Below, piece after piece: positions 34,606-43,035 of a stretch of DNA of 64,000 bases. Every line of letters begins with the position of its first letter. Within the stretch, counting starts at the first letter, position 1. The position numbers and the translations under genes are program-made. The notes beneath the pieces are model-generated. The model was not told where the DNA came from. It ran no database searches and saw only the letters and a list, made by a program, of their open reading frames with translations. Origin of the DNA: Bacillus salipaludis. GTDB lineage: Bacteria; Bacillota; Bacilli; Bacillales_B; DSM-18226. Location of the stretch: assembly GCF_004358205.1 (NCBI RefSeq), contig NZ_SMYO01000004.1, positions 434,001 through 498,000 on the forward strand, read 5' to 3'.

Positions 34606-35508
34606 TTATTTTTTCATCCGTGGATCAAACGCGTCTCGTAATCCATCTCCAAAAATATTAAAGCCCATTACTAGAATTGAAATAGCGAGGCCCGGGAAAA
34701 GAGCCATAAATGGAGCTGAAAAAATGAAATCTCGACCATTACTAAGCATGGTTCCCCATTCAGGCGAAGGCGGCTGAGCGCCAAGTCCTAAGAAAGATAG
34801 ACCTGCAGCTGAAAGAATAGCTGTTGCAAGCCTTAAAGTTCCTTGAACAATAATTGGCGACAAAATATTCGGGAAAATGTGTTTGGTGATAATGGTAAAA
34901 TCATTTGCTCCTAAGGAACGAATCGCATCAATATACTCTAAGCGTTTGACTTCAAGTGTCGAACCACGAACAATTCTTGCAAAAAGGGGTACAGAGAAAA
35001 CACCAACCGCGATTGTCACGTTGATTAAACTAGGTCCGAGGGCACTAATAATTGCAAGAGCGAGTAAGATACCAGGGAATGCAAGCATAACATCCATGAT
35101 TCGCATGATGATGGTATCCGCCCACTTGCCAAAGTAGCCGGCAATAAGTCCAAAAATAATTCCAAAAAATGCACCGAAAAGAACAGCTGCAAAACCCACT
35201 CCCATCGATAAACGCGAGCCATAAATAATCCTGCTTAAAATATCTCTTCCTTTATCATCCGTTCCCATCCAGTGATGGATGGAAGGAGATTGAAGCTTAT
35301 GTGTTAAATCAACATTGTATGGATCAAATGGTGCAAGTAATGGAGCAAATAATGCAACCAAAATATAAAAGAGAATAATAAATGCTCCGACCATAGCTGC
35401 TTTATTATCCATTAATATGGAAAGGGACTCCTTCCATTTGGATGATTTCTGATAGGCAACGGTTTGTTTCAAGTTAACGGTTTGTCCGGTTTTAACTTCA
35501 ACTGACAT
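34606..35508 (-). CDS. ABC transporter permease, DppC/OppC type
   Basis: This 300-residue membrane protein has an N-terminal cytoplasmic stretch (SSKWKESLSILMDNKAAMVG), six helices, and the DppC motif LAPFDPYNVDLTHKLQSPSIHHWMGTDDKGRDILSRIIYG. The EAA loop is EYIDAIRSLGANDFTIITKHIFPNILSPI. It is the first gene of the four-gene minus-strand transporter operon, divergent from the binding-protein gene at 35881 across a 372-base gap. The start follows GGGGGAATTTT. Confidence 0.93.
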   Translation of the reverse strand: MSVEVKTGQTVNLKQTVAYQKSSKWKESLSILMDNKAAMVGAFIILFYILVALFAPLLAPFDPYNVDLTHKLQSPSIHHWMGTDDKGRDILSRIIYGSRLSMGVGFAAVLFGAFFGIIFGLIAGYFGKWADTIIMRIMDVMLAFPGILLALAIISALGPSLINVTIAVGVFSVPLFARIVRGSTLEVKRLEYIDAIRSLGANDFTIITKHIFPNILSPIIVQGTLRLATAILSAAGLSFLGLGAQPPSPEWGTMLSNGRDFIFSAPFMALFPGLAISILVMGFNIFGDGLRDAFDPRMKK

Positions 35509-35612
35509 AAAATTCCCCCCTGAAATTCATTGTTATATTCATAATGTGTTTACCACTGATTGCCTCCTCTCTTTACCTCCTTCTTTTTTGTAAGGCTGTG
35601 TTTAACTTGGTT

Positions 35613-35634
35613 GTTGATTTCCGCTCCAATCAAC
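35613..35634 (-). repeat. 22-bp remnant of the GTTGATT repeat (deleted form)
   Basis: On the minus strand it reads GTTGATTGGAGCGGAAATCAAC: the left end up to GGAGCGGAA is joined directly to the right end after GGAGCGGAA, exactly what deletion between the two internal direct repeats of a full copy would leave. The outer flanks (GTTAAAG...TGATTTTTAAAC and GTTTAACACAGCC, minus strand) match those of full copies B and D. The rest of the 372-base gap is AT-rich and carries the promoter of the next gene. Confidence 0.8.
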
Positions 35635-35764
35635 TTTGTTTAAAAATCAACATTAGTTCTTTAACAAAGCCTTTTGTAAAAGAATTATTATCAAATTATC
35701 AAAATTTCAACCAATGTAAAATATTTTTTAAAACAGTTGTCAAAATATTTTAAAAACATGTAAA

Positions 35765-35801
35765 AATTCTGTAAATATTCAATTTATTATTCTTCTATAA
35801 T
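35765..35801 (+). promoter_or_regulatory. Promoter of the second binding-protein gene with shared upstream box
   Basis: AATTCTGTAAATAT (35765-35778) lies 31 bases before TATAAT (35796-35801), identical in spacing and in 13 of 14 bases to the site at 21605. Upstream, two AAAATATTTT cores (35718 and 35742) form a 24-base direct repeat. No clear -35 box is present. Confidence 0.5.
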
Positions 35802-35880
35802 TCAATTAAGCGCAAGAAGGATTGGTAGAAAAGGTAAATTGCATGTAACATTCAAATTCTTACAAAAAGGGGAGAAGAAA

Positions 35881-37458
35881 ATGAAGAAGAAAAAATCAAT
35901 CTTTAAAAACGGTATGCTAGTCGTTTTAATAGGATTAGTTCTATTGTTTACACAGGCATGTTCAACAAAATCAAACACAGAAAATAAGACCGATAATAAG
36001 TCCGAAGCAGCAAAAGAAGGAGGGACGTTAACCATTGTTCGTCTTTCAGATGCGACAAAGCTGGATCCGCAGTTTATTACCGATATCCCATCAAATAATG
36101 TTATCTATCAAAAGGTTTATGAAACATTGGTTGTACCCGATAAGGACATGCACATTCAGCCATTACTAGCTGAATCTTGGAAAGTGATAAATGATAAGAC
36201 TTGGGAGTTCAAACTGAGAAAAGGGATAAGTTTCCATGATGGTGCACCGTTTAATGCAGAAGCAGTAAAAGCAACTTTAGATCGATTGCTGGATCCAAAG
36301 GTTGGATCACCTTCTCGTGCAAAATTTGAAATGATTAAAGAAGTAAAGATTGTCGATGATTATACCGTGCAGTTATTGCTTAAGTATCCATATGCACCAT
36401 TATTGTCCATTCTTGCAAGTAGTGAAGGAAGTATTATCAGTCCGAAAGCGATAAAAGAAAATTCGGAAAAGTTGTCTGAACACCCAGTAGGTACAGGTCC
36501 ATTTGTTTTTGAAGATTGGAAATCCGGTCAGGAAATATCTCTAAAGAAAAATGATAAATACTGGGGTACAAAACCAAAGATTGATCGTGTAGTCTTTAAG
36601 GTTGTTCCTGAAGATTCAACACGTTTAGCGATGATTGAGACAGGTGAGGCACAAATTAATGACCAGGTTCCTGTTACGGAGATCGAACGAATCGAAGCGT
36701 CTAATACAATGGGCTTGTATCGTACAGATGGACTTGCAGTTGAATATCTTGGGTTTAATGTAAAGAAAAAACCGCTTGACAATGTCAAGGTTCGTAAGGC
36801 AATTAGTCATGCGATTGAGAGGGAAGCGATCATTAAAGGTGTTTACAACAATGTAGGGACGCTTGCCAATTCGGCAATGAGTCCAAAGGTATTCGGATAT
36901 AGTGAGAATGTACAGCCATATGATTATGACATTAACGAAGCAAAGAAATTATTGAAGGAAGCTGGATATCAAAAAGGTTTGAAATTAACCTTGCTAACCA
37001 GTGATCGAAAAGAGCGTATTAATATGGCTGAGGTTATTCAATCCCAGTTAAAAGGAATTGGGGTTGATGTGGAAATTCAGGTTATGGAATATGGTGCTTA
37101 TATTGACGTAATAGAAAAAGGTACATTTGATATGGCAATCGGCGGCTGGGGAAATGCCACTGGAGATGGAGACTATAACCAATACAACTTATTCCATTCC
37201 TCATCACAAGGTCCTGCCGGAAATACTTTTTATTATAGTAATCCGGAAGCAGACAAACTTATCGTAGCAGCGCGCCAAGAAATGGATGAAACAAAACGAA
37301 AGGCTCTTTACGAGAAAGTTATGAAAATAGAATTAGCTGACGCAGTCTATGTACCAATCCGAAACTATGAGCACATTGCAGCTTATAGCAAAAATATTAA
37401 TGGTTTCTGGATGAATCCTGCAAGCTATTTAATGATTAATGATGTGACTGTGAAGTAA
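35881..37458 (+). CDS. ABC transporter substrate-binding lipoprotein, SBP family 5 (second paralogue)
   Basis: This lipoprotein of about 525 residues has a signal peptide with KKKKSIFKNG and the lipobox LLFTQAC. The SBP-5 block IQPLLAESWKVINDKTWEFKLRKGISFHDGAPFN matches the family. It shares long stretches with the paralogue at 24810 (for example the ending of NATGDxDYNQYNL). ATG 35881 has GGGGAGAAGAAA directly upstream; the earlier ATG at 35839 is unlikely. It is divergent from the permease operon and is probably its main binding protein. A deaminase pair follows downstream. Confidence 0.92.
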   Translation: MKKKKSIFKNGMLVVLIGLVLLFTQACSTKSNTENKTDNKSEAAKEGGTLTIVRLSDATKLDPQFITDIPSNNVIYQKVYETLVVPDKDMHIQPLLAESWKVINDKTWEFKLRKGISFHDGAPFNAEAVKATLDRLLDPKVGSPSRAKFEMIKEVKIVDDYTVQLLLKYPYAPLLSILASSEGSIISPKAIKENSEKLSEHPVGTGPFVFEDWKSGQEISLKKNDKYWGTKPKIDRVVFKVVPEDSTRLAMIETGEAQINDQVPVTEIERIEASNTMGLYRTDGLAVEYLGFNVKKKPLDNVKVRKAISHAIEREAIIKGVYNNVGTLANSAMSPKVFGYSENVQPYDYDINEAKKLLKEAGYQKGLKLTLLTSDRKERINMAEVIQSQLKGIGVDVEIQVMEYGAYIDVIEKGTFDMAIGGWGNATGDGDYNQYNLFHSSSQGPAGNTFYYSNPEADKLIVAARQEMDETKRKALYEKVMKIELADAVYVPIRNYEHIAAYSKNINGFWMNPASYLMINDVTVK

Positions 37459-37467
37459 TCATCATCT

Positions 37468-37496
37468 GAGGCACTTACCTTATTGATAAGTGCCTC
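37468..37496 (+). terminator. Hairpin between binding-protein and deaminase genes
   Basis: A perfect 10-bp stem, GAGGCACTTA and TAAGTGCCTC, with a nine-base loop. The following T run is weak, so partial readthrough to the deaminase genes is likely. The same arrangement occurs after the first binding-protein gene. Confidence 0.6.
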
Positions 37497-37540
37497 TATT
37501 AGTATTTTAAGAGAAAGATATAAAAATAGGAGGAATGGAA

Positions 37541-38779
37541 ATGAAATCTTATTGGTTAAAGAATGTTCGTCTCGAAAAAGGATTTATTTTTGAAGAAGGA
37601 CGAATTGCTGGGACAGAAACGGAAATTTGTCATTTGAAAATAGAAGACGGAAAAATAGCTGAAATCAGCTATACAGCGCCTCTCCCTGAGGAAAATCAGG
37701 TTGATGCTAAAGAAAACCTTCTATTACCCTCATTAAGGGATATGCATATTCACATCGATAAAACTTATTATGGCGGCCCTTGGAAGGCTTGTACCCCGTT
37801 AACCAAAGGAATTTTTACGAGATTAGAAGAAGAGAAGGAACTGCTGCCGAAATTATTGCCAACTGCCGGGGAGCGGGCGGAAAAAATGATAGAGCTGCTC
37901 CTCCAAAACGGTCATACACATATCCGAACACACTGTAATGTAGACCCAGTCATTGGGTTGAAAAACTTAGAGGCAACTGTCAATGCCCTTGAAAAATATA
38001 AAGATGTTTTAACCTATGAAATTGTTGCCTTTCCACAGCATGGATTGTTAAAGAGTAATTCTGTTCAATTAATTCGTGATGCTATGCGAAATGGTGCTAC
38101 CCTAGTTGGCGGAGTTGATCCTGCAACAGTAGACAGAAATATTGAAAAATCACTTGAAACAATTTTTGATATTGCTGTAGAAGCAGATGCAGGGGTGGAT
38201 ATTCATTTACATGATCCTAATAGTTTAGGTGCGTTTACCTTTGAAAGAATGGCTCATTATACGAAGGAAGCAGGAATGAAAGGAAAAGCGACCATCAGCC
38301 ACGGTATCGCCTTAGGTGATTTACAGGGAAATGCACTTGAAGAAATGTCTGCAATGTTGAACGAGCAGAATATTGATGTAACGACAACAGTTCCTGTGAA
38401 TCGCCCGACGATTCCGATTCCAACTCTGGATAAATTAGGTATAAAGGTTTCTGTTGGACATGACAGCATCACAGATCACTGGTCGCCATTTGGAACAGGG
38501 AATACCATTCAAAAAATTAGTATCCTCGCAGAGAGATTCCGAATGATTGAAGAGTATTCATTATCAGCTTCTTTGAAATATGCAACTGGAGGAGTTACTC
38601 CATTAAACGAAAAAGGCGAACGGGTTTGGCCAAATGTTGGGGATGATGCAACGATGATGTTGGTAAAGGCCTCATGTTCAGCTGAGGCCGTTGCACGAAG
38701 GTCAGAAGTTGAATCTTTATTTTTTAAAGGGAAAAAGGTGGAAAGTAAACTAGAAAAACCAAGATCTGTATTAGCTTAA
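37541..38779 (+). CDS. Cytosine deaminase/AtzC-like amidohydrolase (second paralogue)
   Basis: This 412-residue protein has the same layout as the gene at 26448: MHIHIDKTYYGG (HxH), THIRTHCN, VAFPQHGLL, GGVDPATVDRNIEKSL, DIHLHDPNSLG, TISHGIALGD and GHDSITDHWSPFG with the metal Asp. ATG 37541 is seven bases after TAGGAGG. It lies between the second binding protein and a third paralogue and has the same direction. The three paralogues are probably isoenzymes or act on successive intermediates. Confidence 0.82.
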   Translation: MKSYWLKNVRLEKGFIFEEGRIAGTETEICHLKIEDGKIAEISYTAPLPEENQVDAKENLLLPSLRDMHIHIDKTYYGGPWKACTPLTKGIFTRLEEEKELLPKLLPTAGERAEKMIELLLQNGHTHIRTHCNVDPVIGLKNLEATVNALEKYKDVLTYEIVAFPQHGLLKSNSVQLIRDAMRNGATLVGGVDPATVDRNIEKSLETIFDIAVEADAGVDIHLHDPNSLGAFTFERMAHYTKEAGMKGKATISHGIALGDLQGNALEEMSAMLNEQNIDVTTTVPVNRPTIPIPTLDKLGIKVSVGHDSITDHWSPFGTGNTIQKISILAERFRMIEEYSLSASLKYATGGVTPLNEKGERVWPNVGDDATMMLVKASCSAEAVARRSEVESLFFKGKKVESKLEKPRSVLA

Positions 38780-38801
38780 TAGACTGGAGGAGGAATGAAA
38801 A

Positions 38802-40022
38802 ATGGCATTACCATATTGGTTAACCAATGTTAGGCTCGAAACCGGCTTTGTTAAAGATGAAAAGGGAGCTGACGAAACAAAGACAGAGCTTTTTCATTTA
38901 AAAATAGAGAATGGAAAGATCGTAGAAAAGCAGAAGCATAGCTTTGAAATACCTGCCGAAGAAAAAGTAGTGGATGGAAAAGAGCTTCTAGCGATTCCAA
39001 CATTTAAAGAAATGCATAACCATTTAGATAAAACCTATCTTTCTCTTGATTGGAAGGCATGTAAACCGTCAAAAAATTTAGCAGACCGCTTGCGTTTGGA
39101 AGCATTGGAGCTTGAAAAATTAGCACCAACAACAAAACAACGTGCAAGCAATATGATTGAATTACTTTTATCAAATGGGGCAACACATATCCGTACGCAT
39201 GTGAATATTGATCCGTATATCGGTTTGAAAAACTTGGAGGGGGTCAAAGCCGCACTTGAGGAGTACTCGGATAAATTGACCTACGAAATTGTTGCTTTTC
39301 CACAGCACGGCTTGTTACGAGAAAATGTCATTCCGCTTATGAAAGAAGCTATGAGATCTGGGGCTCAGCTTGTCGGTGGACTTGACCCGGCTGGTATTGA
39401 CCATAATATCGAAAAATCTCTATTTGAGGTAATGAATTTAGCGACCGAATTCGATGCCGATGTAGATATTCATTTACATGATGGGGGACATGTTGGATAT
39501 TATACTGTTGACAAATTAACTGAGTTGGTATCGGAAGCAAATTGGCATAATCGTGTGGCAGTTAGCCATGCATTTAGCTTAGGGGATGTACCAATCCCTC
39601 AACAAGAGGAGATTGCTGATAAATTAAGTGCATTAGGAATGTCCATTATGTCAACCATCCCAATTACCAGAACATTGCCTCCAATTGATATTCTGGATCA
39701 AAAAGGAGTAAATGTGTTTTTAGGGTGTGATGGATTTTATGACTCTTGGGGGCCATTTGGAACAGGGGATGTATTAGAAAAGGTTACAAACTTCTGTGAA
39801 CTTTATAGAAAAAGCGATGAAAAATCACTTTCTTCATCTTTAAAATGGGCCACAGGTGGAATGACATCACTATCAAAAGATGGTAAGGTTACTTGGCCGC
39901 TGGAAGGCGATGAGGCAAATCTCATTTTAGTAAATGCCTCTTGTTCAGCAGAAACAGTTGCCAGGAGACCAAAGCGTGAGGCTGTTATTTTTAAGGGAAA
40001 AGTAGTATACGGAGAAATTTAA
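38802..40022 (+). CDS. Cytosine deaminase/AtzC-like amidohydrolase (third paralogue)
   Basis: This 406-residue amidohydrolase has EMHNHLDKTYL (HxH), THIRTHVN, VAFPQHGLL, GGLDPAGIDHNIEKSL, DIHLHDGGHVG, AVSHAFSLGD and LGCDGFYDSWGPFG. The last element keeps the metal Asp (C-D-G). The ATG has GGAGGAGGAATGAAAA upstream. It follows the second paralogue by 22 bases and is the last plus-strand gene of the island before a strong terminator. Confidence 0.82.
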   Translation: MALPYWLTNVRLETGFVKDEKGADETKTELFHLKIENGKIVEKQKHSFEIPAEEKVVDGKELLAIPTFKEMHNHLDKTYLSLDWKACKPSKNLADRLRLEALELEKLAPTTKQRASNMIELLLSNGATHIRTHVNIDPYIGLKNLEGVKAALEEYSDKLTYEIVAFPQHGLLRENVIPLMKEAMRSGAQLVGGLDPAGIDHNIEKSLFEVMNLATEFDADVDIHLHDGGHVGYYTVDKLTELVSEANWHNRVAVSHAFSLGDVPIPQQEEIADKLSALGMSIMSTIPITRTLPPIDILDQKGVNVFLGCDGFYDSWGPFGTGDVLEKVTNFCELYRKSDEKSLSSSLKWATGGMTSLSKDGKVTWPLEGDEANLILVNASCSAETVARRPKREAVIFKGKVVYGEI

Positions 40023-40036
40023 TCTTCCAAGAATCA

Positions 40037-40069
40037 AAAGAAGAGACAGCCCTTTCTTGTCTCTTCTTT
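40037..40069. terminator. Bidirectional terminator at the island end
   Basis: AAAGAAGAGACA and TGTCTCTTCTTT form a 12-bp stem with a nine-base loop and a T-rich tail on the plus strand. Confidence 0.85.
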
Positions 40070-40075
40070 GTTTTA

Positions 40076-40984
40076 TTATTGTTGAAGTTCCTGTTGCTTC
40101 ACCTTTAACCTTTCCTCTAATACACGTACCATATGAAGGAAATGGTCCGCCTCTCTCACGACATGGTCGGCCAATAACGGATCAATTACATTTCTGATTT
40201 GACAATTTTTAATAAAATCTAATCCTGCCTGCTTAAAATTGCGAATTTCTTGTGCAGCGTTTTCACTGTCTTTATTCAACTTTCCGATAATCGGGTAGGT
40301 TGGTTGTTTCTAATAGAGCATTGATTCAACATCTCTTGCCTGATTGAGAAGAACTTCAAAATCATCCCCAAATTTCAATGCCGCTCTTACTAAATTTCGT
40401 TCCGATTGATCTAATAGTGAAGCAATAAATCGGGAATGCTCCATCATAATCCGTAACCAAAACACATTTTCTTTAATAATCGCATCTTGAATGGGATCTA
40501 AAATTCCTTCATTGAATTTTTTTAACGTCCGCATAAAATATTCAGCTTCCCTGGCAATATGGTCGACCAGAGGCGGAAAGTTAAATCCCATTACCTTACA
40601 ATTGATGATTAAGATTAGAAGATTTCTTTTGAAATTCCGTAAACCTAAAACTAGGTTAATCGAGTCTTCGTTTAATTTACGGACAGCGGTAACGTTATTG
40701 GGAGTATTGTAGGCTCTTTTTTCCTGTTCCTGAAAATAATGATAAAAGCGGTCTGTCTGTTGAATCAGATGTTTGTCATGGCGGCCAAAACCTTCGCCCA
40801 AAAAATAAGAATGCTCTTTCATAATACGCAGCCAAAATTTATTTTCTTCTAAGGAGCGTTCGATAAATAGTTGTTCCGTTAATGATTCTGGCTGTGCGGC
40901 AAATGTTTCCGGGGCAATTAACATTTGATTGTTAGAATCTATAAATCCTGATTTACCATCATTAGTCCCCCCTTCTAAAAACAC
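40076..40984 (-). pseudogene. DUF2935 protein gene interrupted by one in-frame stop
   Basis: The frame on the minus strand runs from about 40984 to 40312, stops at a TAG (40312-40310) after VESMLY, and continues open in the same frame as KQPTYPIIGKLNKDSENAA to 40076. The joined product would be about 302 residues with two DUF2935 repeats: FWLRIMKEHSYFLGEGF... and FWLRIMMEHSRFIASLL..., each with a later LNxDS...NFK and DHxxREAxxFxxxL part. The second repeat is cut by the stop. A CAG to TAG change would explain it. The start is also unclear: GAAGGGGGG is followed by a seven-codon frame in another phase. DUF2935 is of unknown function in bacilli. Confidence 0.75.
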
Positions 40985-41085
40985 GCATACATTCTATATG
41001 TATTAGCGTCCAATTCTAGTTATGTTTTATGGAAAAATAAATTTGGGTAAAGAATAGATGTAAGAAAGATAACTGGAGGAAAAAA

Positions 41086-42681
41086 ATGAAAGCTTCGGAT
41101 TTATTGGTATATTGCTTAGAAAACGAAGGTGTTGAATTTATTTTTGGAATTATTGGTAGCGAAGTCATTGATTTGGCCGATTCTTTATCAAAATCAGAAA
41201 AAATAAAATACATAACAGTCCGGCATGAGCAAGGAGCTGCCTTTATGGCTGATGTATACGGCCGTCTTAGTGGAAAGCCTGGTGTATGTCTGGCAACACT
41301 CGGACCAGGAGCGACAAATCTATTAACCGGTATTGCAAGTGCCAACCTAGATCACTCTCCTGTTGTAGCAATAACCGGTCAAAAAGGCCTTAATGTACAG
41401 CATAAAAATGCGCATCAGTACGTTGAAATAGTTAAGGTTTTTGAACCGGCAGCAAAGTGGTCGGTGCAATTAAAGGATGCCAATACAATCCCGGAAATCA
41501 TCAGAAAATCTTTTCGGGTTGCTACTAGCGAAAAACCGGGGGCAGTCGCAATTGAGTTACCGGAGAATATCGCAAAAGCCAATACTACAACCAAACCTTT
41601 AACCCCTACACCATTGCCAATGAGTGTGCCTTCAGGAGAAGCTTTAAGGGAAGCCGCTCGATTGCTAAATCAATGTAAAAAGCCATTTATTATTTTGGGA
41701 AACGGGGTCATTAGGCAAAATGCTGTAAAGGAAGTGCAAACTTTTATTGAGCGGTTAGGCTGCCCGACTGCCAATAGTTTTATGGCAAAAGGGATTTTAT
41801 CAAAAGAGCACCCACAAAATTATTATTCATTTGGTTTCAATGAAAAGGATTATGCCATCCGGGGGATGGAGGAGTCCGATTTACTTGTGGTAATTGGTTT
41901 TGACATTAATGAAAAACTACCGTCGGAATGGAATAAGAAAAAAGTATCGGTTCTCCATATCGACCCTTTACCTGCCGAGGTGGAGGTGGGCTATCCGGTT
42001 GTGGGAGAATTAGTAGGCAATTTAAAGGAAACGCTTCGTTTGATCTTTGAGCAGGAGATTCTGTCTAAACCTTGGCAGCCAGCTGGAGATCTAAAGAAGC
42101 GAATAGAAGACGCCTACTCTATTAGTGAAAATGTGCCTAACCCTGCAAATTTAACACTTGAAAACATTCTACATGTAATCGAAAAATTATCTTCTGAACA
42201 AACAGTAGTTATTTCGGATGTAGGAGCTCATAAAGTCGCAGTAGCGAGAACCTTTCAACCGAAACATGCAAACCAACTCGTGATTTCCAACGGATTAGCT
42301 TCAATGGGAATATCGATACCAGGTGCGATTGGGGCGAAATTGGCGGCACCGGAAAAAACGGTGATTGTGTTAACAGGGGATGGGGGAGCATTAATGAATT
42401 TCGCCGAGCTTGAAACGGCCAAACGTTTAGGGCTGACTTTTATCATTATTTTATTAAATGATTCCATGTTAAAGCTTGAAGTAGAGGCCATGAATAAAGC
42501 GTTTGGTGAAAATTATGGGGTAACCTTCTCAAACCCTGATTTCGTACAATTGGTAGAAAGTTTCGGGGCAAAAGGCATGAGAGCAACTCAAATTACCGAG
42601 TTTGAAGAAATACTGGCAGCGGCAATGGGTAAATCGCAAGAGATTTGTTTAATAGATGCGATTTTGCAGGAAAAGGTTTAA
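41086..42681 (+). CDS. Thiamine diphosphate-dependent enzyme, acetolactate synthase large-subunit type
   Basis: This 531-residue ThDP enzyme has the cofactor-activating Glu in YITVRHEQGAAFMADVYGRLSGKPGVC, the pyrimidine-binding domain with LGPGATNLLTGIASA, a central domain with FIILGNGVI, and the ThDP diphosphate motif GDGGALMNFAELETAKRLGLTFIIILLND. It resembles AlsS/IlvB-like decarboxylases that join two pyruvates. No small regulatory subunit or alsD-like gene is adjacent, so it may not serve branched-chain synthesis. The ATG follows ACTGGAGGAAAAAA. A strong hairpin follows the gene. Confidence 0.82.
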   Translation: MKASDLLVYCLENEGVEFIFGIIGSEVIDLADSLSKSEKIKYITVRHEQGAAFMADVYGRLSGKPGVCLATLGPGATNLLTGIASANLDHSPVVAITGQKGLNVQHKNAHQYVEIVKVFEPAAKWSVQLKDANTIPEIIRKSFRVATSEKPGAVAIELPENIAKANTTTKPLTPTPLPMSVPSGEALREAARLLNQCKKPFIILGNGVIRQNAVKEVQTFIERLGCPTANSFMAKGILSKEHPQNYYSFGFNEKDYAIRGMEESDLLVVIGFDINEKLPSEWNKKKVSVLHIDPLPAEVEVGYPVVGELVGNLKETLRLIFEQEILSKPWQPAGDLKKRIEDAYSISENVPNPANLTLENILHVIEKLSSEQTVVISDVGAHKVAVARTFQPKHANQLVISNGLASMGISIPGAIGAKLAAPEKTVIVLTGDGGALMNFAELETAKRLGLTFIIILLNDSMLKLEVEAMNKAFGENYGVTFSNPDFVQLVESFGAKGMRATQITEFEEILAAAMGKSQEICLIDAILQEKV

Positions 42682-42702
42682 GCGATAGACGACAAACTCC
42701 AA

Positions 42703-42743
42703 AAAAGAGGTGGCGGTGAACAAACGTTCACCGCCGCTTCTTT
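42703..42743 (+). terminator. Strong terminator after the acetolactate synthase-type gene
   Basis: An 18-base stem, AAAGAGGTGGCGGTGAAC with GTTCACCGCCGCTTCTTT, and a four-base loop. Confidence 0.88.
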
Positions 42744-42764
42744 AACCCTATAATCCAATCATCA

Positions 42765-42854
42765 TCAGTACATCATAAAGGATGCACCAACAATGATTAA
42801 GAGGATGAATAGAACAACAATTAGCGCAAAGTTGTTTCCGTGTCCATCAGACAT
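42765..42854 (-). CDS. YjcZ-family sporulation miniprotein (29 residues)
   Basis: The coding sequence starts at ATG 42854 after a perfect AGGAGGTGA and ends with TGA at 42767-42765. The product is MSDGHGNNF followed by a single hydrophobic helix (ALIVVLFILLIIVGASF) and ends MMY. This is the typical YjcZ/YwzB-like layout of short Gly-rich start plus one membrane segment, made during sporulation in bacilli. It is too short for usual gene calling, but the ribosome binding site and composition make it convincing. Confidence 0.85.
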   Translation of the reverse strand: MSDGHGNNFALIVVLFILLIIVGASFMMY

Positions 42855-42994
42855 TGTAGAATCACCTCCTACTTCTATTCATAATAATTTATGCTTGTTT
42901 TTTTCACGCGTAATGGACAAAGGTTGATTTTTTGAAAAATGTTGAAAAATATCTAACTATGAGGAAAAGGGACTGAAATGAGGAAAAATAAAAA

Positions 42995-43021
42995 AACGGA
43001 CTCAGAACATCTGAATCCGTT
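42995..43021 (-). terminator. Terminator of the glutaredoxin-reductase gene
   Basis: AACGGA-TTCAG and CTGA-GTCCGTT arms close around a short loop on the minus strand, followed by TTTTTT. It lies 15 bases past the stop of the reductase gene. Confidence 0.85.
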
Positions 43022-43035
43022 AGTTTTATAAAAAA

